Shown: in pieces, positions 17,854 through 26,373 of the stretch
Position numbering within the stretch: the first letter of the stretch is position 1
How the letters are laid out: every line of letters begins with the position of its first letter
Assembly: GCF_018613755.1 (NCBI RefSeq)
Contig: NZ_JAGGPP010000027.1
Location: forward strand, 1 to 64,000
Direction of reading: 5' to 3'
DNA from: Arthrobacter sp. ISL-72
Lineage (GTDB): Bacteria; Actinomycetota; Actinomycetes; Actinomycetales; Micrococcaceae
DNA: 64,000 nt
Made by a program: the position numbers and the translations under genes
The notes under the pieces: generated by a model
The model's database searches: none
Told to the model about the DNA's origin: nothing
What the model saw: only the letters and a program-made list of their open reading frames with translations

Positions 17854-19143
17854 GTGAACAACCTAAACCCCGCCGAATCCCACCGGATCAAGGACATCGC
17901 CATCACCCCGGTGGCGTTCAAGGACCCGCCACTTCTCAACGCCGTAGGGGTGCACGAACCGTTTGCACTCCGGGCCATCGTGGAGGTCACCACCGATACC
18001 GGGTTCTCCGGCCTCGGCGAGACCTACGGCGACGCCCCGCACCTGGCCCGGCTGCACCTCGCCGCCCAGGCCTTGGCCGGAACGGACGTCTTCAACATCA
18101 ACGAGATGCACCGCCTCGTCACCACGGCACTGAGCGCCGACAGCACCGTCGGCGGGCACGGCATGTCGGGAATGGTGACCGGCTCCAGCACGCCGGACCG
18201 GGTCCTGTCCCCCTTCGATGTTGCCGCACTGGACATCCAGGGAAAGGTCCTGGGTCGTCCCGTCAGCGACCTGCTCGGCGGCGCAGTCCGCGGCGAGATC
18301 CCCTTCAGCGGCTACCTCTTCTACAAGTGGGCCGGGCACCCGGGGCACGAAGAAGACTCCTGGGGTGCTGCTCTTGATCCGGAAGGTATTGTCCGGCAGG
18401 CCCGCCGGATGGTGGACGAATTCGGTTTCACCGCGCTGAAGCTCAAGGCCGGCGTGTTCCCGCCCGAGGAGGAAGTGGAGGCCATCAGGGCACTCCGCGC
18501 CGAGTTCCCGGACCTGCCGCTCCGCATTGACCCCAATGCCGCCTGGACGGTGGACACTTCCATCCGTGTAGGCAAGGAACTGGACGGGGTCCTGGAATAC
18601 CTGGAGGATCCCACGCCCGGCCTGGCTGGCATGGCCGAGGTGCGCCGCAAGGTCTCCATGCCGCTCGCGACAAACATGTGCGTGGTCAGCTTCGGCGACG
18701 TGCCCGGATCGATAGCGGCCGGAGCCGTGGATGTCATCCTGTCGGACCACCACTTCTGGGGCGGCCTCCGGCGGTCGCAGTCGCTGGCCGGCATCACGGA
18801 GACCTTTGGCCTGGGGCTGTCCATGCACTCCAACTCGCACCTGGGTATCAGCCTGGCCGCCATGGTGCACCTGGCTGCCGCCACTCCCAACTTGGACTAC
18901 GCCTGCGATACGCACTGGCCCTGGAAGGACCCTGCGGAAGACGTCATCGTTGCCGGCACCCTCGTCCTCCGCAACGGCGCGGTGGCCGTTCCCACTGGGC
19001 CCGGCCTGGGCGTGGAACTGGACCGGGACGCACTGGCCCGGCTGCACGAGCAGTATCTGGCCTCCGGCATGCTCAACCGGGACGACACCGGCTACATGCA
19101 GAGCCTTCACCCCGACTATGAGCCGGCATCCCCGCGCTGGTGA
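17854..19143 (+). CDS. glucarate dehydratase family enzyme (enolase superfamily), first paralogue
   Basis: The 429-residue protein shows the mandelate-racemase-type barrel: KxK base (TALKLKAG near residue 190), metal ligands IDPNAAW, EYLEDP and ATNMCV, then the HD dyad VILSDHHFWGG and SMHSNSHLGISLAA. This signature belongs to the glucarate dehydratase branch, so it should convert D-glucarate (or L-idarate) to 5-dehydro-4-deoxyglucarate. It differs clearly from the canonical GudD at 21857 and may prefer another aldarate. The start is the GTG at 17854, preceded by CCAGGAG. It is the last gene of the transporter operon. Confidence 0.88.
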   Translation: MNNLNPAESHRIKDIAITPVAFKDPPLLNAVGVHEPFALRAIVEVTTDTGFSGLGETYGDAPHLARLHLAAQALAGTDVFNINEMHRLVTTALSADSTVGGHGMSGMVTGSSTPDRVLSPFDVAALDIQGKVLGRPVSDLLGGAVRGEIPFSGYLFYKWAGHPGHEEDSWGAALDPEGIVRQARRMVDEFGFTALKLKAGVFPPEEEVEAIRALRAEFPDLPLRIDPNAAWTVDTSIRVGKELDGVLEYLEDPTPGLAGMAEVRRKVSMPLATNMCVVSFGDVPGSIAAGAVDVILSDHHFWGGLRRSQSLAGITETFGLGLSMHSNSHLGISLAAMVHLAAATPNLDYACDTHWPWKDPAEDVIVAGTLVLRNGAVAVPTGPGLGVELDRDALARLHEQYLASGMLNRDDTGYMQSLHPDYEPASPRW

Positions 19144-19180
19144 CGGGCGGCCCACGACGGCCCGGCCCGTCGATGCACCA

Positions 19181-19237
19181 AGGGTATCAAACAATACATA
19201 AATAGGCTTAGACAGGCATCGAAGGGCCGCCTAGGCT
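19181..19237 (+). promoter_or_regulatory. LysR-type operator and promoter of the kdgD-aldH-gudD operon
   Basis: AGGGTATCA at 19181-19189 is followed after exactly 21 bp by GACAGGCATC at 19211-19220, as at 14153-14192. GTAT-N6-ATAC (19184-19197) is an inverted repeat and ATACATAA aligns with ATGCGTAA of the other site. The likely -35 is TAGACA (19209-19214) and the -10 is TAGGCT (19232-19237), 17 bp apart. Confidence 0.7.
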
Positions 19238-19291
19238 GAAAAACAACCACCTCATTCCGCCGCCCGCGGCGCCAATCCCCAAGGACCATTC

Positions 19292-20206
19292 GTGGCAAAA
19301 TACTCACCCCAAGAACTTGCGAACATCCTCAAGGACGGGCTGCTCTCCTTTCCGGTGACATCGTTCGATTCGCAGCTCCAGTTCGACGAGGAGAACTACC
19401 GCAAGCACCTTGCCTGGCAGGCCAGCTACCCGGTCGCCGGCCTCTTCGCCGCCGGCGGAACGGGTGAGGGTTTCTCGCTCACACCTTCCGAATCGGCCCG
19501 CGTGGTCCGCGCTGCCGTCGAGGAAGTGGGGAGCACGGTTCCGGTCCTGGCCTCCGCCGGTGGATCCACCGCCCAGGCCGTTGAAAACGCACAGGCCGCC
19601 GAAGCCGCGGGCGCCGAAGGGATCCTGCTCCTCCCGCCCTACCTGACCGAAGCGGACCAGGCCGGCCTGATCGACCACGTCAGTGCCGTCTGCAGCTCCA
19701 CCTCGCTCGGCGTCATCATCTACAACCGCGCCAACGCGATTTACAAGGACACCACGGTGGCCACCCTGGCGGAGCGCCACGAAAACCTCATCGGCTTCAA
19801 GGATGGCGTGGGCGACCTGGAGCACGACGCCCGCGTTTACGCCAAACTCGGCGACCGCCTGTTCTACCTGGGCGGCCTGCCCACCGCGGAGACTTTCGCC
19901 CTTCCGCTGCTGCAGCTGGGAATGAGCACCTACTCCAGCGCGATGTACAACTTCGTCCCCCAGTTCGCACTGGACTTCTACCAGGATGTCCGCAACCAGG
20001 ACCGCGCGGCTGTCAACAAAAAGCTCAACGACTTCGTCATTCCCTACCTGGACATCCGGGACAGGGTCAAGGGCTATTCTGTGTCCATCGTCAAGGGCGG
20101 CCTGGACGCGATCGGCCGCTCGGCAGGCGGCGTCCGGCCTCCGCTGCAGAACCTGGCACCGCAGGACCTCGCCGACCTCAAAGCACTCATCGCCACAGTT
20201 TCCTAA
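19292..20206 (+). CDS. kdgD: 5-dehydro-4-deoxyglucarate dehydratase
   Basis: This 304-residue class I aldolase-type (DHDPS/NAL family) enzyme converts 5-dehydro-4-deoxyglucarate to 2-oxoglutarate semialdehyde with loss of CO2 and water. It shows LLSFPVTSFDSQLQFDEENY at the N-terminus, GLFAAGGTGEGFSLTPSE and the tyrosine in VIIYNRANA. The Schiff-base lysine is in IGFKDGVGDLEHDARV. FYLGGLPTAETFA is also typical. The GTG at 19292 has AAGGACC upstream. It is the first gene of the second LysR-controlled operon. Confidence 0.95.
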   Translation: MAKYSPQELANILKDGLLSFPVTSFDSQLQFDEENYRKHLAWQASYPVAGLFAAGGTGEGFSLTPSESARVVRAAVEEVGSTVPVLASAGGSTAQAVENAQAAEAAGAEGILLLPPYLTEADQAGLIDHVSAVCSSTSLGVIIYNRANAIYKDTTVATLAERHENLIGFKDGVGDLEHDARVYAKLGDRLFYLGGLPTAETFALPLLQLGMSTYSSAMYNFVPQFALDFYQDVRNQDRAAVNKKLNDFVIPYLDIRDRVKGYSVSIVKGGLDAIGRSAGGVRPPLQNLAPQDLADLKALIATVS

Positions 20207-20234
20207 GCCACCGTCTCCCTAGGAGTAACCCACC

Positions 20235-21860
20235 GTGACACTCACCGGACATTCCCTGATCGCCGGGCAGCCGGTTGTTGGCGAGGGCAAAACCGCCTTC
20301 GGCTTCAACCCTGCCAGCAACGAACCGCTCGAGCCCGCGTACACGCTGATAACCGAGAACCAGCTGAAATCAGCCACCGCCGCCGCTGCCGATGCCTTCG
20401 CATCGTTCAGCACGCTGGACCCGGAAACCCACGCCGGTTTCCTCGAGGCCATAGCGGAAAACATCGAAGCCATCGGTGACGAACTGATCATCCGCGCCGG
20501 CCAGGAAACCGGCCTGCCTGCCGCCCGGCTGCAGGGCGAACGTGCCCGCACCACCGGCCAGCTGCGCCTCTTCGCCACTGTGGTCCGCCAGGGCGACTTC
20601 CGCGGCGTCCGCATCGACCCCGCCATCCCCGACCGCACCCCGCTGCCGCGTGCGGACATCCGCCAGCGCCAGATCCCGCTCGGCCCGGTGGCCGTATTCG
20701 GTGCCAGCAACTTCCCGCTCGCCTTCTCGACGGCGGGAGGAGACACCGCCTCCGCCCTCGCTGCCGGCTGCCCCGTGGTTTTCAAGGCCCACAACGCCCA
20801 CCCCGGCACCAGCGAACTCGTCGGCCAGGCAATCGCCAAGGCGGTCAAGAACAGCGGGCTCCACCCGGGCGTCTTTTCCCTGATCTACGGGCCGGGCAGC
20901 AGCATCGGCCAGGCCCTCGTGGCCGACCCCGCCATCAAGGCCGTGGGTTTCACCGGCTCCCAAAGTGCCGGCATCGCGCTGATGCGCACCGCCGCCGCTC
21001 GCCCCGAACCGATCCCCGTCTACGCGGAAATGTCCTCCCTGAACCCGGTCTTTGTCTTCCCCGGCGCGCTCACCGGGGGCACCGAAGCGATTGACGCGTT
21101 GGCCCGGCAGTACATCACTGCCGTCACCGGCAGCTCAGGCCAGCTCTGCACCTCCCCCGGCCTGCTGTTCGCCCCGGCCGGCGAGGCGGGCGACAAACTC
21201 GCTGCCGCCGTCGGACGCTCCGTCTCCGCCTGCGCCGGACAGACCATGCTCACCGAAGGCATCGCCGCGTCCTGGAACGCCGGCGCCGAAGCACTCGGCT
21301 CGGCCGAAAACGTGACCGTCGTCGGGCAGGGCACCGCCGGCCCCACCGAAAACGCACCCGCCCCCACGATTTTCGGGACCGGCATCGCCGACTTCATCGG
21401 CAACCAGGTGCTGCACGCCGAGATCTTCGGCGCCGCGTCCCTGGTGATCCGCTACTCGAACGCCCAGGAACTGATCGAGGCGACCAACCGCATTGAGGGC
21501 CAGCTCACCGCTTCACTGCAGCTCACCGAAGAGGACTACCCGACGGCGGCCCAGCTGATCCCCGCACTCGAGCAGAAAGTGGGACGCATCATCGTGAACG
21601 GCTGGCCCACCGGCGTCGAAGTCGGCCACGCCATGGTCCACGGCGGCCCCTTCCCCGCCACGTCGGACACCCGCACCACCTCCGTCGGCACCCTCGCCAT
21701 CAACCGCTTCCTCCGCCCGGTCGCCTACCAGAACCTCCCCCAGGAACTGCTCCCGGCCGCACTGCAGGACACCAACCCGTGGCAGCTGAACCGCCGGATC
21801 GACGGAACGGTTGTAGCGGCGGACACCGCTCAGAGTGAGAAAGAGGAGGTCAACGCATGA
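20235..21860 (+). CDS. 2,5-dioxovalerate (2-oxoglutarate semialdehyde) dehydrogenase
   Basis: The 541-residue NAD(P)-dependent aldehyde dehydrogenase oxidises 2-oxoglutarate semialdehyde to 2-oxoglutarate, the last step of the aldarate route. The opening GHSLIAGQPVVGEG is typical of the subfamily. Other motifs are VAVFGASNFPLAFSTAGGDT, the nucleotide loop VGFTGSQSAG, the glutamate in YAEMSSLNPVFVFPGAL and the catalytic cysteine in SSGQLCTSPG. The start is the GTG at 20235. Its end overlaps the next gene by ATGA. Confidence 0.95.
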   Translation: MTLTGHSLIAGQPVVGEGKTAFGFNPASNEPLEPAYTLITENQLKSATAAAADAFASFSTLDPETHAGFLEAIAENIEAIGDELIIRAGQETGLPAARLQGERARTTGQLRLFATVVRQGDFRGVRIDPAIPDRTPLPRADIRQRQIPLGPVAVFGASNFPLAFSTAGGDTASALAAGCPVVFKAHNAHPGTSELVGQAIAKAVKNSGLHPGVFSLIYGPGSSIGQALVADPAIKAVGFTGSQSAGIALMRTAAARPEPIPVYAEMSSLNPVFVFPGALTGGTEAIDALARQYITAVTGSSGQLCTSPGLLFAPAGEAGDKLAAAVGRSVSACAGQTMLTEGIAASWNAGAEALGSAENVTVVGQGTAGPTENAPAPTIFGTGIADFIGNQVLHAEIFGAASLVIRYSNAQELIEATNRIEGQLTASLQLTEEDYPTAAQLIPALEQKVGRIIVNGWPTGVEVGHAMVHGGPFPATSDTRTTSVGTLAINRFLRPVAYQNLPQELLPAALQDTNPWQLNRRIDGTVVAADTAQSEKEEVNA

Positions 21861-23185
21861 CCGCCCAGGCGACAATCGCCCGCGTGGAAGTTGTGCCCGT
21901 AGCAGGCCACGACAGCATGCTGATGAACCTCAGCGGTGCTCACGGTCCCTTCTTCACCCGCAACGTTGTCATCATCACCGACTCCGACGGCCGCACCGGC
22001 CTCGGCGAGGTTCCTGGCGGCGAGAAGATCCGCACCACCATTGAGGAGGCGGGAACGTTCATCACCGGCAAGCCGGTAGCCCGCTACCGCTCGCTGCTTC
22101 GTGAGATCGCGGCAGAGTTCGCGGGCCGTGACGCAGGCGGCCGCGGCCTGCAGACCTTCGACCTCCGAACCACGGTCCACGCCGTCACCGCCGTCGAATC
22201 GGCACTGCTGGATCTGCACGGCCAGTTCCTGGGCGTCCCGGTGGCCGAACTGCTTGGTGACGGCCAGCAGCGCTCCTCGGTGCCGATGCTCGGCTACCTC
22301 TTCTTCATCGGTGACCGGCGGCGTACGGATCTTCCCTACCTTGTGGAGAACGAACCTGCGGACCGCTGGGAGCGGCTGCGCCGGCAGGAAGCCATGACGC
22401 CGGAAGCGGTAGTCGCCCTCGCGGAAGCCGCGCAGGAGCGCTACGGCTTCAGCGACTTCAAACTCAAGGGCGGCGTGCTGTCCGGCGACGACGAAGTGGA
22501 CGTGGTCACCGCACTCGCCAAGCGCTTCCCCGAAGCCAGGGTCACCCTTGATCCGAACGGCGGCTGGCTGCTGGAGGAGGCCATCCGGCTGGGCAAGCGG
22601 ATGCAGGGCGTGGTTGCCTACGCCGAGGACCCCTGCGGCGCCGAAGGGCGCTTCTCCGGGCGCGAAGTCATGGCGGAATTCCGCCGTGCCACCGGCCTCA
22701 AGACAGCCACCAACATGATTGCGACGGACTGGCGGGAGATGGCCCACGCCATCCGCAGCAACGCGGTGGACATCCCGCTGGCGGACCCGCACTTCTGGAC
22801 CATGCACGGTTCGGTCCGGGTGGCGCAGCTGTGCAACGAGTTCGGCCTGACCTGGGGCTCGCACTCGAACAATCACTTCGACATCTCGCTGGCCATGTTC
22901 ACCCACACCGGTGCGGCCGCCCCCGGCGAGATCACTGCGCTGGACACGCACTGGATCTGGCAGGACGGCCAGGGCCTCACCCGGAACCCGCTGCAGATCA
23001 AGGACGGCGCCATCGAGGTTCCTGCTGCGCCCGGGCTGGGCATCGAACTGGACCGCGACGCGCTGGACGAAGCGCACCAGCTGTACCTGGAGCACGGGCT
23101 GGATGCGCGTGACGACAGCATCGGCATGCAGTACTACATCGATGGCTGGTCGTTCGATCCGAAGCGCCCCTGCCTGGTCCGCTAG
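21857..23185 (+). CDS. gudD: glucarate dehydratase, canonical GudD type
   Basis: The 442-residue enolase-superfamily enzyme dehydrates D-glucarate to 5-dehydro-4-deoxyglucarate. It follows Escherichia coli GudD closely: GAHGPFFTRNVVIITDSDGR, GEVPGGEKIRTTIE, the KxK base in DFKLKGGVL, LDPNGGWLLEEA, TATNMIATDWREM, LADPHFWTMHGSVRVAQLCN and the catalytic histidine in SHSNNHFDISLAMFTH. It is translationally coupled to the dehydrogenase gene. Its start uses ATGA shared with the preceding stop. Confidence 0.95.
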   Translation: MTAQATIARVEVVPVAGHDSMLMNLSGAHGPFFTRNVVIITDSDGRTGLGEVPGGEKIRTTIEEAGTFITGKPVARYRSLLREIAAEFAGRDAGGRGLQTFDLRTTVHAVTAVESALLDLHGQFLGVPVAELLGDGQQRSSVPMLGYLFFIGDRRRTDLPYLVENEPADRWERLRRQEAMTPEAVVALAEAAQERYGFSDFKLKGGVLSGDDEVDVVTALAKRFPEARVTLDPNGGWLLEEAIRLGKRMQGVVAYAEDPCGAEGRFSGREVMAEFRRATGLKTATNMIATDWREMAHAIRSNAVDIPLADPHFWTMHGSVRVAQLCNEFGLTWGSHSNNHFDISLAMFTHTGAAAPGEITALDTHWIWQDGQGLTRNPLQIKDGAIEVPAAPGLGIELDRDALDEAHQLYLEHGLDARDDSIGMQYYIDGWSFDPKRPCLVR

Positions 23186-23203
23186 GTTGCGAACACCAGA
23201 ATC

Positions 23204-23250
23204 TCCGCACGGCCGGCACTCCTTCCGCAACAGGGAAACGGCCGTGCGGA
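23204..23250 (+). terminator. intergenic hairpin after gudD
   Basis: A 12-bp perfect stem (23204-23215 with 23239-23250) encloses a 23-base loop 18 bp after the gudD stop. There is no U tract, so it may only attenuate or stabilise RNA between gudD and the transporter gene. Confidence 0.45.
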
Positions 23251-23286
23251 AACCCAGATCTTTACAGCTAAATAGAAGGGCGCATT

Positions 23287-24207
23287 TTGGGCGGCGTTGT
23301 CTCCGGAATACTGATCGTCTCCGCCGTCATCGCCGTGGGTTACTTCGCCGCGCGGTTTGGGATCCTGGGCCAGGAAGTGCAGGGCGCCCTGACCAGCACG
23401 GCGTACTACGTCACCAACCCGGCGCTGCTGTTCACGGTGGTCGCCGGCAGCGACATCCGCGCCGCGCTTGGAACCGATGCCCCGCTGGCGCTGCTCTCGG
23501 CAGCGATGGCGGGCCTTCTTTATTGCCTGGCCAGCTTCCTGTTCTTCCGCCGGCCGGCCGCCGAAACCGCGGTGGGCGCCATGGCCAGCAGTTATGCCAA
23601 CGCGAACAACATCGGCATCCCGGTCTCCCTGTACGCAGTGGGCACGGCACAGCACGTTGCCCCGGTGCTCCTGGTCCAGATCCTGGTGTTGGCGCCGTTC
23701 TACCTCACGGTGCTGGGAGTGGCTTCCGGCTCCAAGATCTCCTGGAAGAAGCTTCTCCTCCAGCCGTTCGCCAATCCGATGATCATTGCTTCCGGACTGG
23801 GCGCGGCCGTGGCCCTGACCGGCCGGCACGCCCCGGACCTGCTGCAGAAGCCCATTGACATGCTCGCCGGCGGCGCCGTGCCCATGGTGCTGCTGGCCTT
23901 CGGGCTGTCACTCGCAGGCCGCGCGCCGCTGCAGAAGGGCGACGGCCGCACCGAAACACTCGTGGCCACGTTCCTGAAGATTGCCGCGATGCCTGTCATC
24001 GTGTGGGTCCTGGGCCGCTTTGTGTTCGGCTTGGAAGGGCAGCACCTGTTGGCCAGCGTGATCATGGGCGCCCTGCCCACAGCCCAGAACGTGTTCCTCT
24101 TCGCTTCCCCCTACGGCCGCGGCATGACCGTGGCCCGGGACGTAATTCTCTGCACCACGCTGCTGAGCATAGGTGCCCTGCTGGTTGTCGCCTGGCTGGT
24201 TGGCTGA
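23287..24207 (+). CDS. AEC family transporter (auxin efflux carrier-like permease)
   Basis: The 306-residue membrane protein has about ten hydrophobic segments in two groups of five. Recognisable AEC features include GYFAARFGILGQEVQGALTS at the N-terminus, TAYYVTNPALLFTVVA, MASSYANANNIGIPVSLYAV and MGALPTAQNVFLFASPYGRG near the C-terminus. The family moves organic acids such as malate or other anions. The start is the TTG at 23287 with AGAAGGG upstream. It follows the aldarate operon and probably moves a substrate or product of the pathway; the direction is unknown. Confidence 0.9.
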   Translation: MGGVVSGILIVSAVIAVGYFAARFGILGQEVQGALTSTAYYVTNPALLFTVVAGSDIRAALGTDAPLALLSAAMAGLLYCLASFLFFRRPAAETAVGAMASSYANANNIGIPVSLYAVGTAQHVAPVLLVQILVLAPFYLTVLGVASGSKISWKKLLLQPFANPMIIASGLGAAVALTGRHAPDLLQKPIDMLAGGAVPMVLLAFGLSLAGRAPLQKGDGRTETLVATFLKIAAMPVIVWVLGRFVFGLEGQHLLASVIMGALPTAQNVFLFASPYGRGMTVARDVILCTTLLSIGALLVVAWLVG

Positions 24208-24423
24208 CCCGGCTGTTGGGTAGCTGGTTGCCCGCTGAGCTGGTGGTCATCGGTTCTTGTCGTAGCCTCCTGGCACAGTGGTCCCATGGAAGCCATGGGG
24301 GAGCTTGCAGCAGGAGGGACGTTACGGTGGGCCGCGCTGCCCGCTGCCGTTTCTGCCGTTGAACCTCCCTGTGCGCAGCCTCCAGTTACGCGCGGTTTAT
24401 TGGGAAGCACCGCACTGAAACCT
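24208..24423. other. gene-free spacer before the talarate/galactarate dehydratase promoter
   Basis: Short open frames occur here but none shows homology-like sequence, a good RBS or typical codon use. I see no RNA gene. The regulatory element begins at its right edge. Confidence 0.4.
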
Positions 24424-24454
24424 ACTTGTATTACAAGTTGCTTACTTGTAGCAT
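24424..24454 (+). promoter_or_regulatory. GntR-type operator overlapping the promoter of the talarate/galactarate dehydratase operon
   Basis: ACTTGTA at 24424-24430, T, and TACAAGT at 24432-24438 form a perfect 15-bp palindrome of the TTGTATTACAA type bound by FadR-like GntR proteins. A third half site ACTTGTA lies at 24444-24450. A promoter can be read with -35 TTGTAT (24426-24431) and -10 TAGCAT (24449-24454), spacer 17 bp, so binding would block RNA polymerase. The GntR gene is in the same operon. Confidence 0.78.
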
Positions 24455-24500
24455 AAGAAGTGCGGGCGACGTTGCCCGCTTCCGATTTCCGAGGAGCCCC

Positions 24501-25628
24501 ATGAGCACCGTAGACCTGATCCGCCACGTAAAACTCTCCACCGCCAGGCTGCCCCTCGCTGTTCCGATCAGCGACGCCAAGGTATTCACCGGCCGCCAGA
24601 AGCCCATGACGGAGGTCGTTTTCCTCTTCGCCGAGATCACCACCGAACAGGGCCACAGCGGCATCGGTTTCAGCTACTCCAAGCGCGCAGGTGGACCCGC
24701 CCAGTACGCGCACGCCAAGGAGGTGGCGGAGGGCATCATTGGCGAGGACCCCAACGACATCGGCAAGATCTACAGTAAACTCCTCTGGGCCGGTGCCTCC
24801 GTGGGCCGCTCCGGAGTCGCCACCCAGGCCCTCGCCGCCCTCGACATAGCCCTCTACGACCTCAAGGCCAAGCGCGCCGGACTCCCGCTGGCCAAGCTGC
24901 TGGGCTCCTACCGCGATTCCGTCCAGACCTACAACACGTCCGGCGGCTTCCTCAACGCCACGCTGGACGAGGTCAAGGCACGCGCCACGAAATCCATCGA
25001 TGAGGGCATCGGCGGCATCAAAATCAAGGTCGGCCTTCCGGACAGCAAAGAGGATCTGCGCCGCGTTGCCGGTATCCGGGAGCACATCGGCTGGGACGTC
25101 CCCCTCATGGTGGACGCCAACCAGCAGTGGGACCGCGCCGCTGCCCTGCGGATGGGCCGGCAGCTGGAGGAATTCAACCTCGTCTGGATCGAGGAACCGC
25201 TGGACGCCTATGACTTCGAAGGCCATGCCCACCTCGCCCAGGTTCTGGATACGCCCATAGCCACCGGTGAAATGCTCGCCTCGGTGGCCGAACACAAGGG
25301 GCTGATCAACGCCAACGGCTGCGACATCATCCAGCCCGACGCCCCGCGCGTCGGCGGGATCACGCAGTTCCTCCGACTGGCCGCCCTCGCCGACGAACGC
25401 GGACTCGGCCTGGCCCCTCACTTCGCCATGGAAATCCACCTGCACCTTGCCGCCGCCTACCCGCGCGAGCCCTGGGTGGAACACTTCGACTGGCTGGACC
25501 CGCTGTTCAACGAACGCCTCGAAACCAAAAACGGCCGCATGATCGTTCCGGACCGCCCCGGCCTCGGCGTGAGCCTGAGCGACCAGGCCCGCGCCTGGAC
25601 CACCGAATCGGTGGAGTTCGGCGCGTAA
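24501..25628 (+). CDS. L-talarate/galactarate dehydratase (enolase superfamily)
   Basis: The 375-residue enzyme matches Salmonella TalrD/GalrD in long blocks that I recall: SDAKVFTGRQKPMTEVVFLF, GFSYSKRAGGPAQYAHAKEV, GEDPNDIGKIYSKLLWAGAS and VGRSGVATQALAALDIALYD. The bases are in GGIKIKVGLP, the metal ligands in VDANQQWD, WIEEPLDAYD and ATGEMLA, and the catalytic histidine in LAPHFAMEIHLHLAAAYP. It should dehydrate galactarate and L-talarate to 5-dehydro-4-deoxyglucarate (or its enantiomer), feeding the neighbouring pathway. The ATG at 24501 has GAGGAG upstream. Confidence 0.92.
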   Translation: MSTVDLIRHVKLSTARLPLAVPISDAKVFTGRQKPMTEVVFLFAEITTEQGHSGIGFSYSKRAGGPAQYAHAKEVAEGIIGEDPNDIGKIYSKLLWAGASVGRSGVATQALAALDIALYDLKAKRAGLPLAKLLGSYRDSVQTYNTSGGFLNATLDEVKARATKSIDEGIGGIKIKVGLPDSKEDLRRVAGIREHIGWDVPLMVDANQQWDRAAALRMGRQLEEFNLVWIEEPLDAYDFEGHAHLAQVLDTPIATGEMLASVAEHKGLINANGCDIIQPDAPRVGGITQFLRLAALADERGLGLAPHFAMEIHLHLAAAYPREPWVEHFDWLDPLFNERLETKNGRMIVPDRPGLGVSLSDQARAWTTESVEFGA

Positions 25629-25638
25629 CCTTGAACGC

Positions 25639-26334
25639 ATGAGCCGGAACCTGACCGCGGATCTCGCCGCAGATCTTCGCACACGCATTGTTGACGGCGT
25701 CATCCAGCCCGGCGAAAAACTGCCGAGCGAAAACAACCTGATCGGCGAGTTCGGCGTCAGCCGCACCGTGGTCCGGGCAGCCCTGACCCGGCTGCAGGCA
25801 GAAGGACTGGTCGAAACCGAGCGGGGGCGGGGCAGCTTTGCGCTGACCCCGCCGCCGCACGGCGACCCTGCTGCATCCGGTGGCCGGCCTGTGGCCAGCC
25901 TGGAGGACCGGCTCCACCTGCTCGCGTTCCGCATGGGCGTCGAGGCGGAAGCCGCCGCGCTGGCGGCCCGCAACCGGACGGACCGGCAACTCAAGGCCGT
26001 TCTCAAGGCCTTGGAGGAGTTCACTGCCAGCGGCGGCCATCCGGCGCATGCCATGAAGTCCGACTACGAATTCCATAAGGCCATCGCAGCGGCGTCGGGA
26101 AACCCCTTCTACTCGGACTGTCTGGCGTCACTGGGACAGACCATGATCGCCATGCCCCGCACCCGGCTGATCACCGGCGATGAACACTACGCGCGGGAAC
26201 ACTTCGAACAAGTGGTTCATGAGCACGAATCCATCTATGCGGCCATAGCGGAAGGCGACGAACCGTCGTCGTCCGCTGCGATGCGCAGTCACCTGGCGAA
26301 CTCACGACGCCGGCTCCGGGCCGGGCGCGAATAG
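25639..26334 (+). CDS. GntR family (FadR/FCD subfamily) regulator
   Basis: The 231-residue protein has a GntR winged helix (residues 1-70: GVIQPGEKLPSENNLIGEFG, VSRTVVRAALTRLQAEGLVE, TERGRGSFAL). An all-helical FCD domain follows (residues 90-220). Its probable metal ligands include D and H around KSDYEFHKAIAAASGNPF and H in VVHEHESIYAAIAEGD, as in FCD proteins. It begins 10 bp after the talarate/galactarate dehydratase gene and should repress its own operon through the palindrome at 24424-24438. The effector is probably an aldarate. Confidence 0.92.
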   Translation: MSRNLTADLAADLRTRIVDGVIQPGEKLPSENNLIGEFGVSRTVVRAALTRLQAEGLVETERGRGSFALTPPPHGDPAASGGRPVASLEDRLHLLAFRMGVEAEAAALAARNRTDRQLKAVLKALEEFTASGGHPAHAMKSDYEFHKAIAAASGNPFYSDCLASLGQTMIAMPRTRLITGDEHYAREHFEQVVHEHESIYAAIAEGDEPSSSAAMRSHLANSRRRLRAGRE

Positions 26335-26373
26335 GGCACCTCAGTCGATCATCTATACAGAGGATTTTTCCCC

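Noticed and set aside
17863..19194. 443-codon minus-strand frame opposite the first glucarate dehydratase gene
   Set aside because: High-GC antisense frame; the plus strand encodes all catalytic motifs of the enolase superfamily.
24111..26054. 647-codon minus-strand frame
   Set aside because: Antisense to the talarate/galactarate dehydratase and GntR genes; no start signal or family match.
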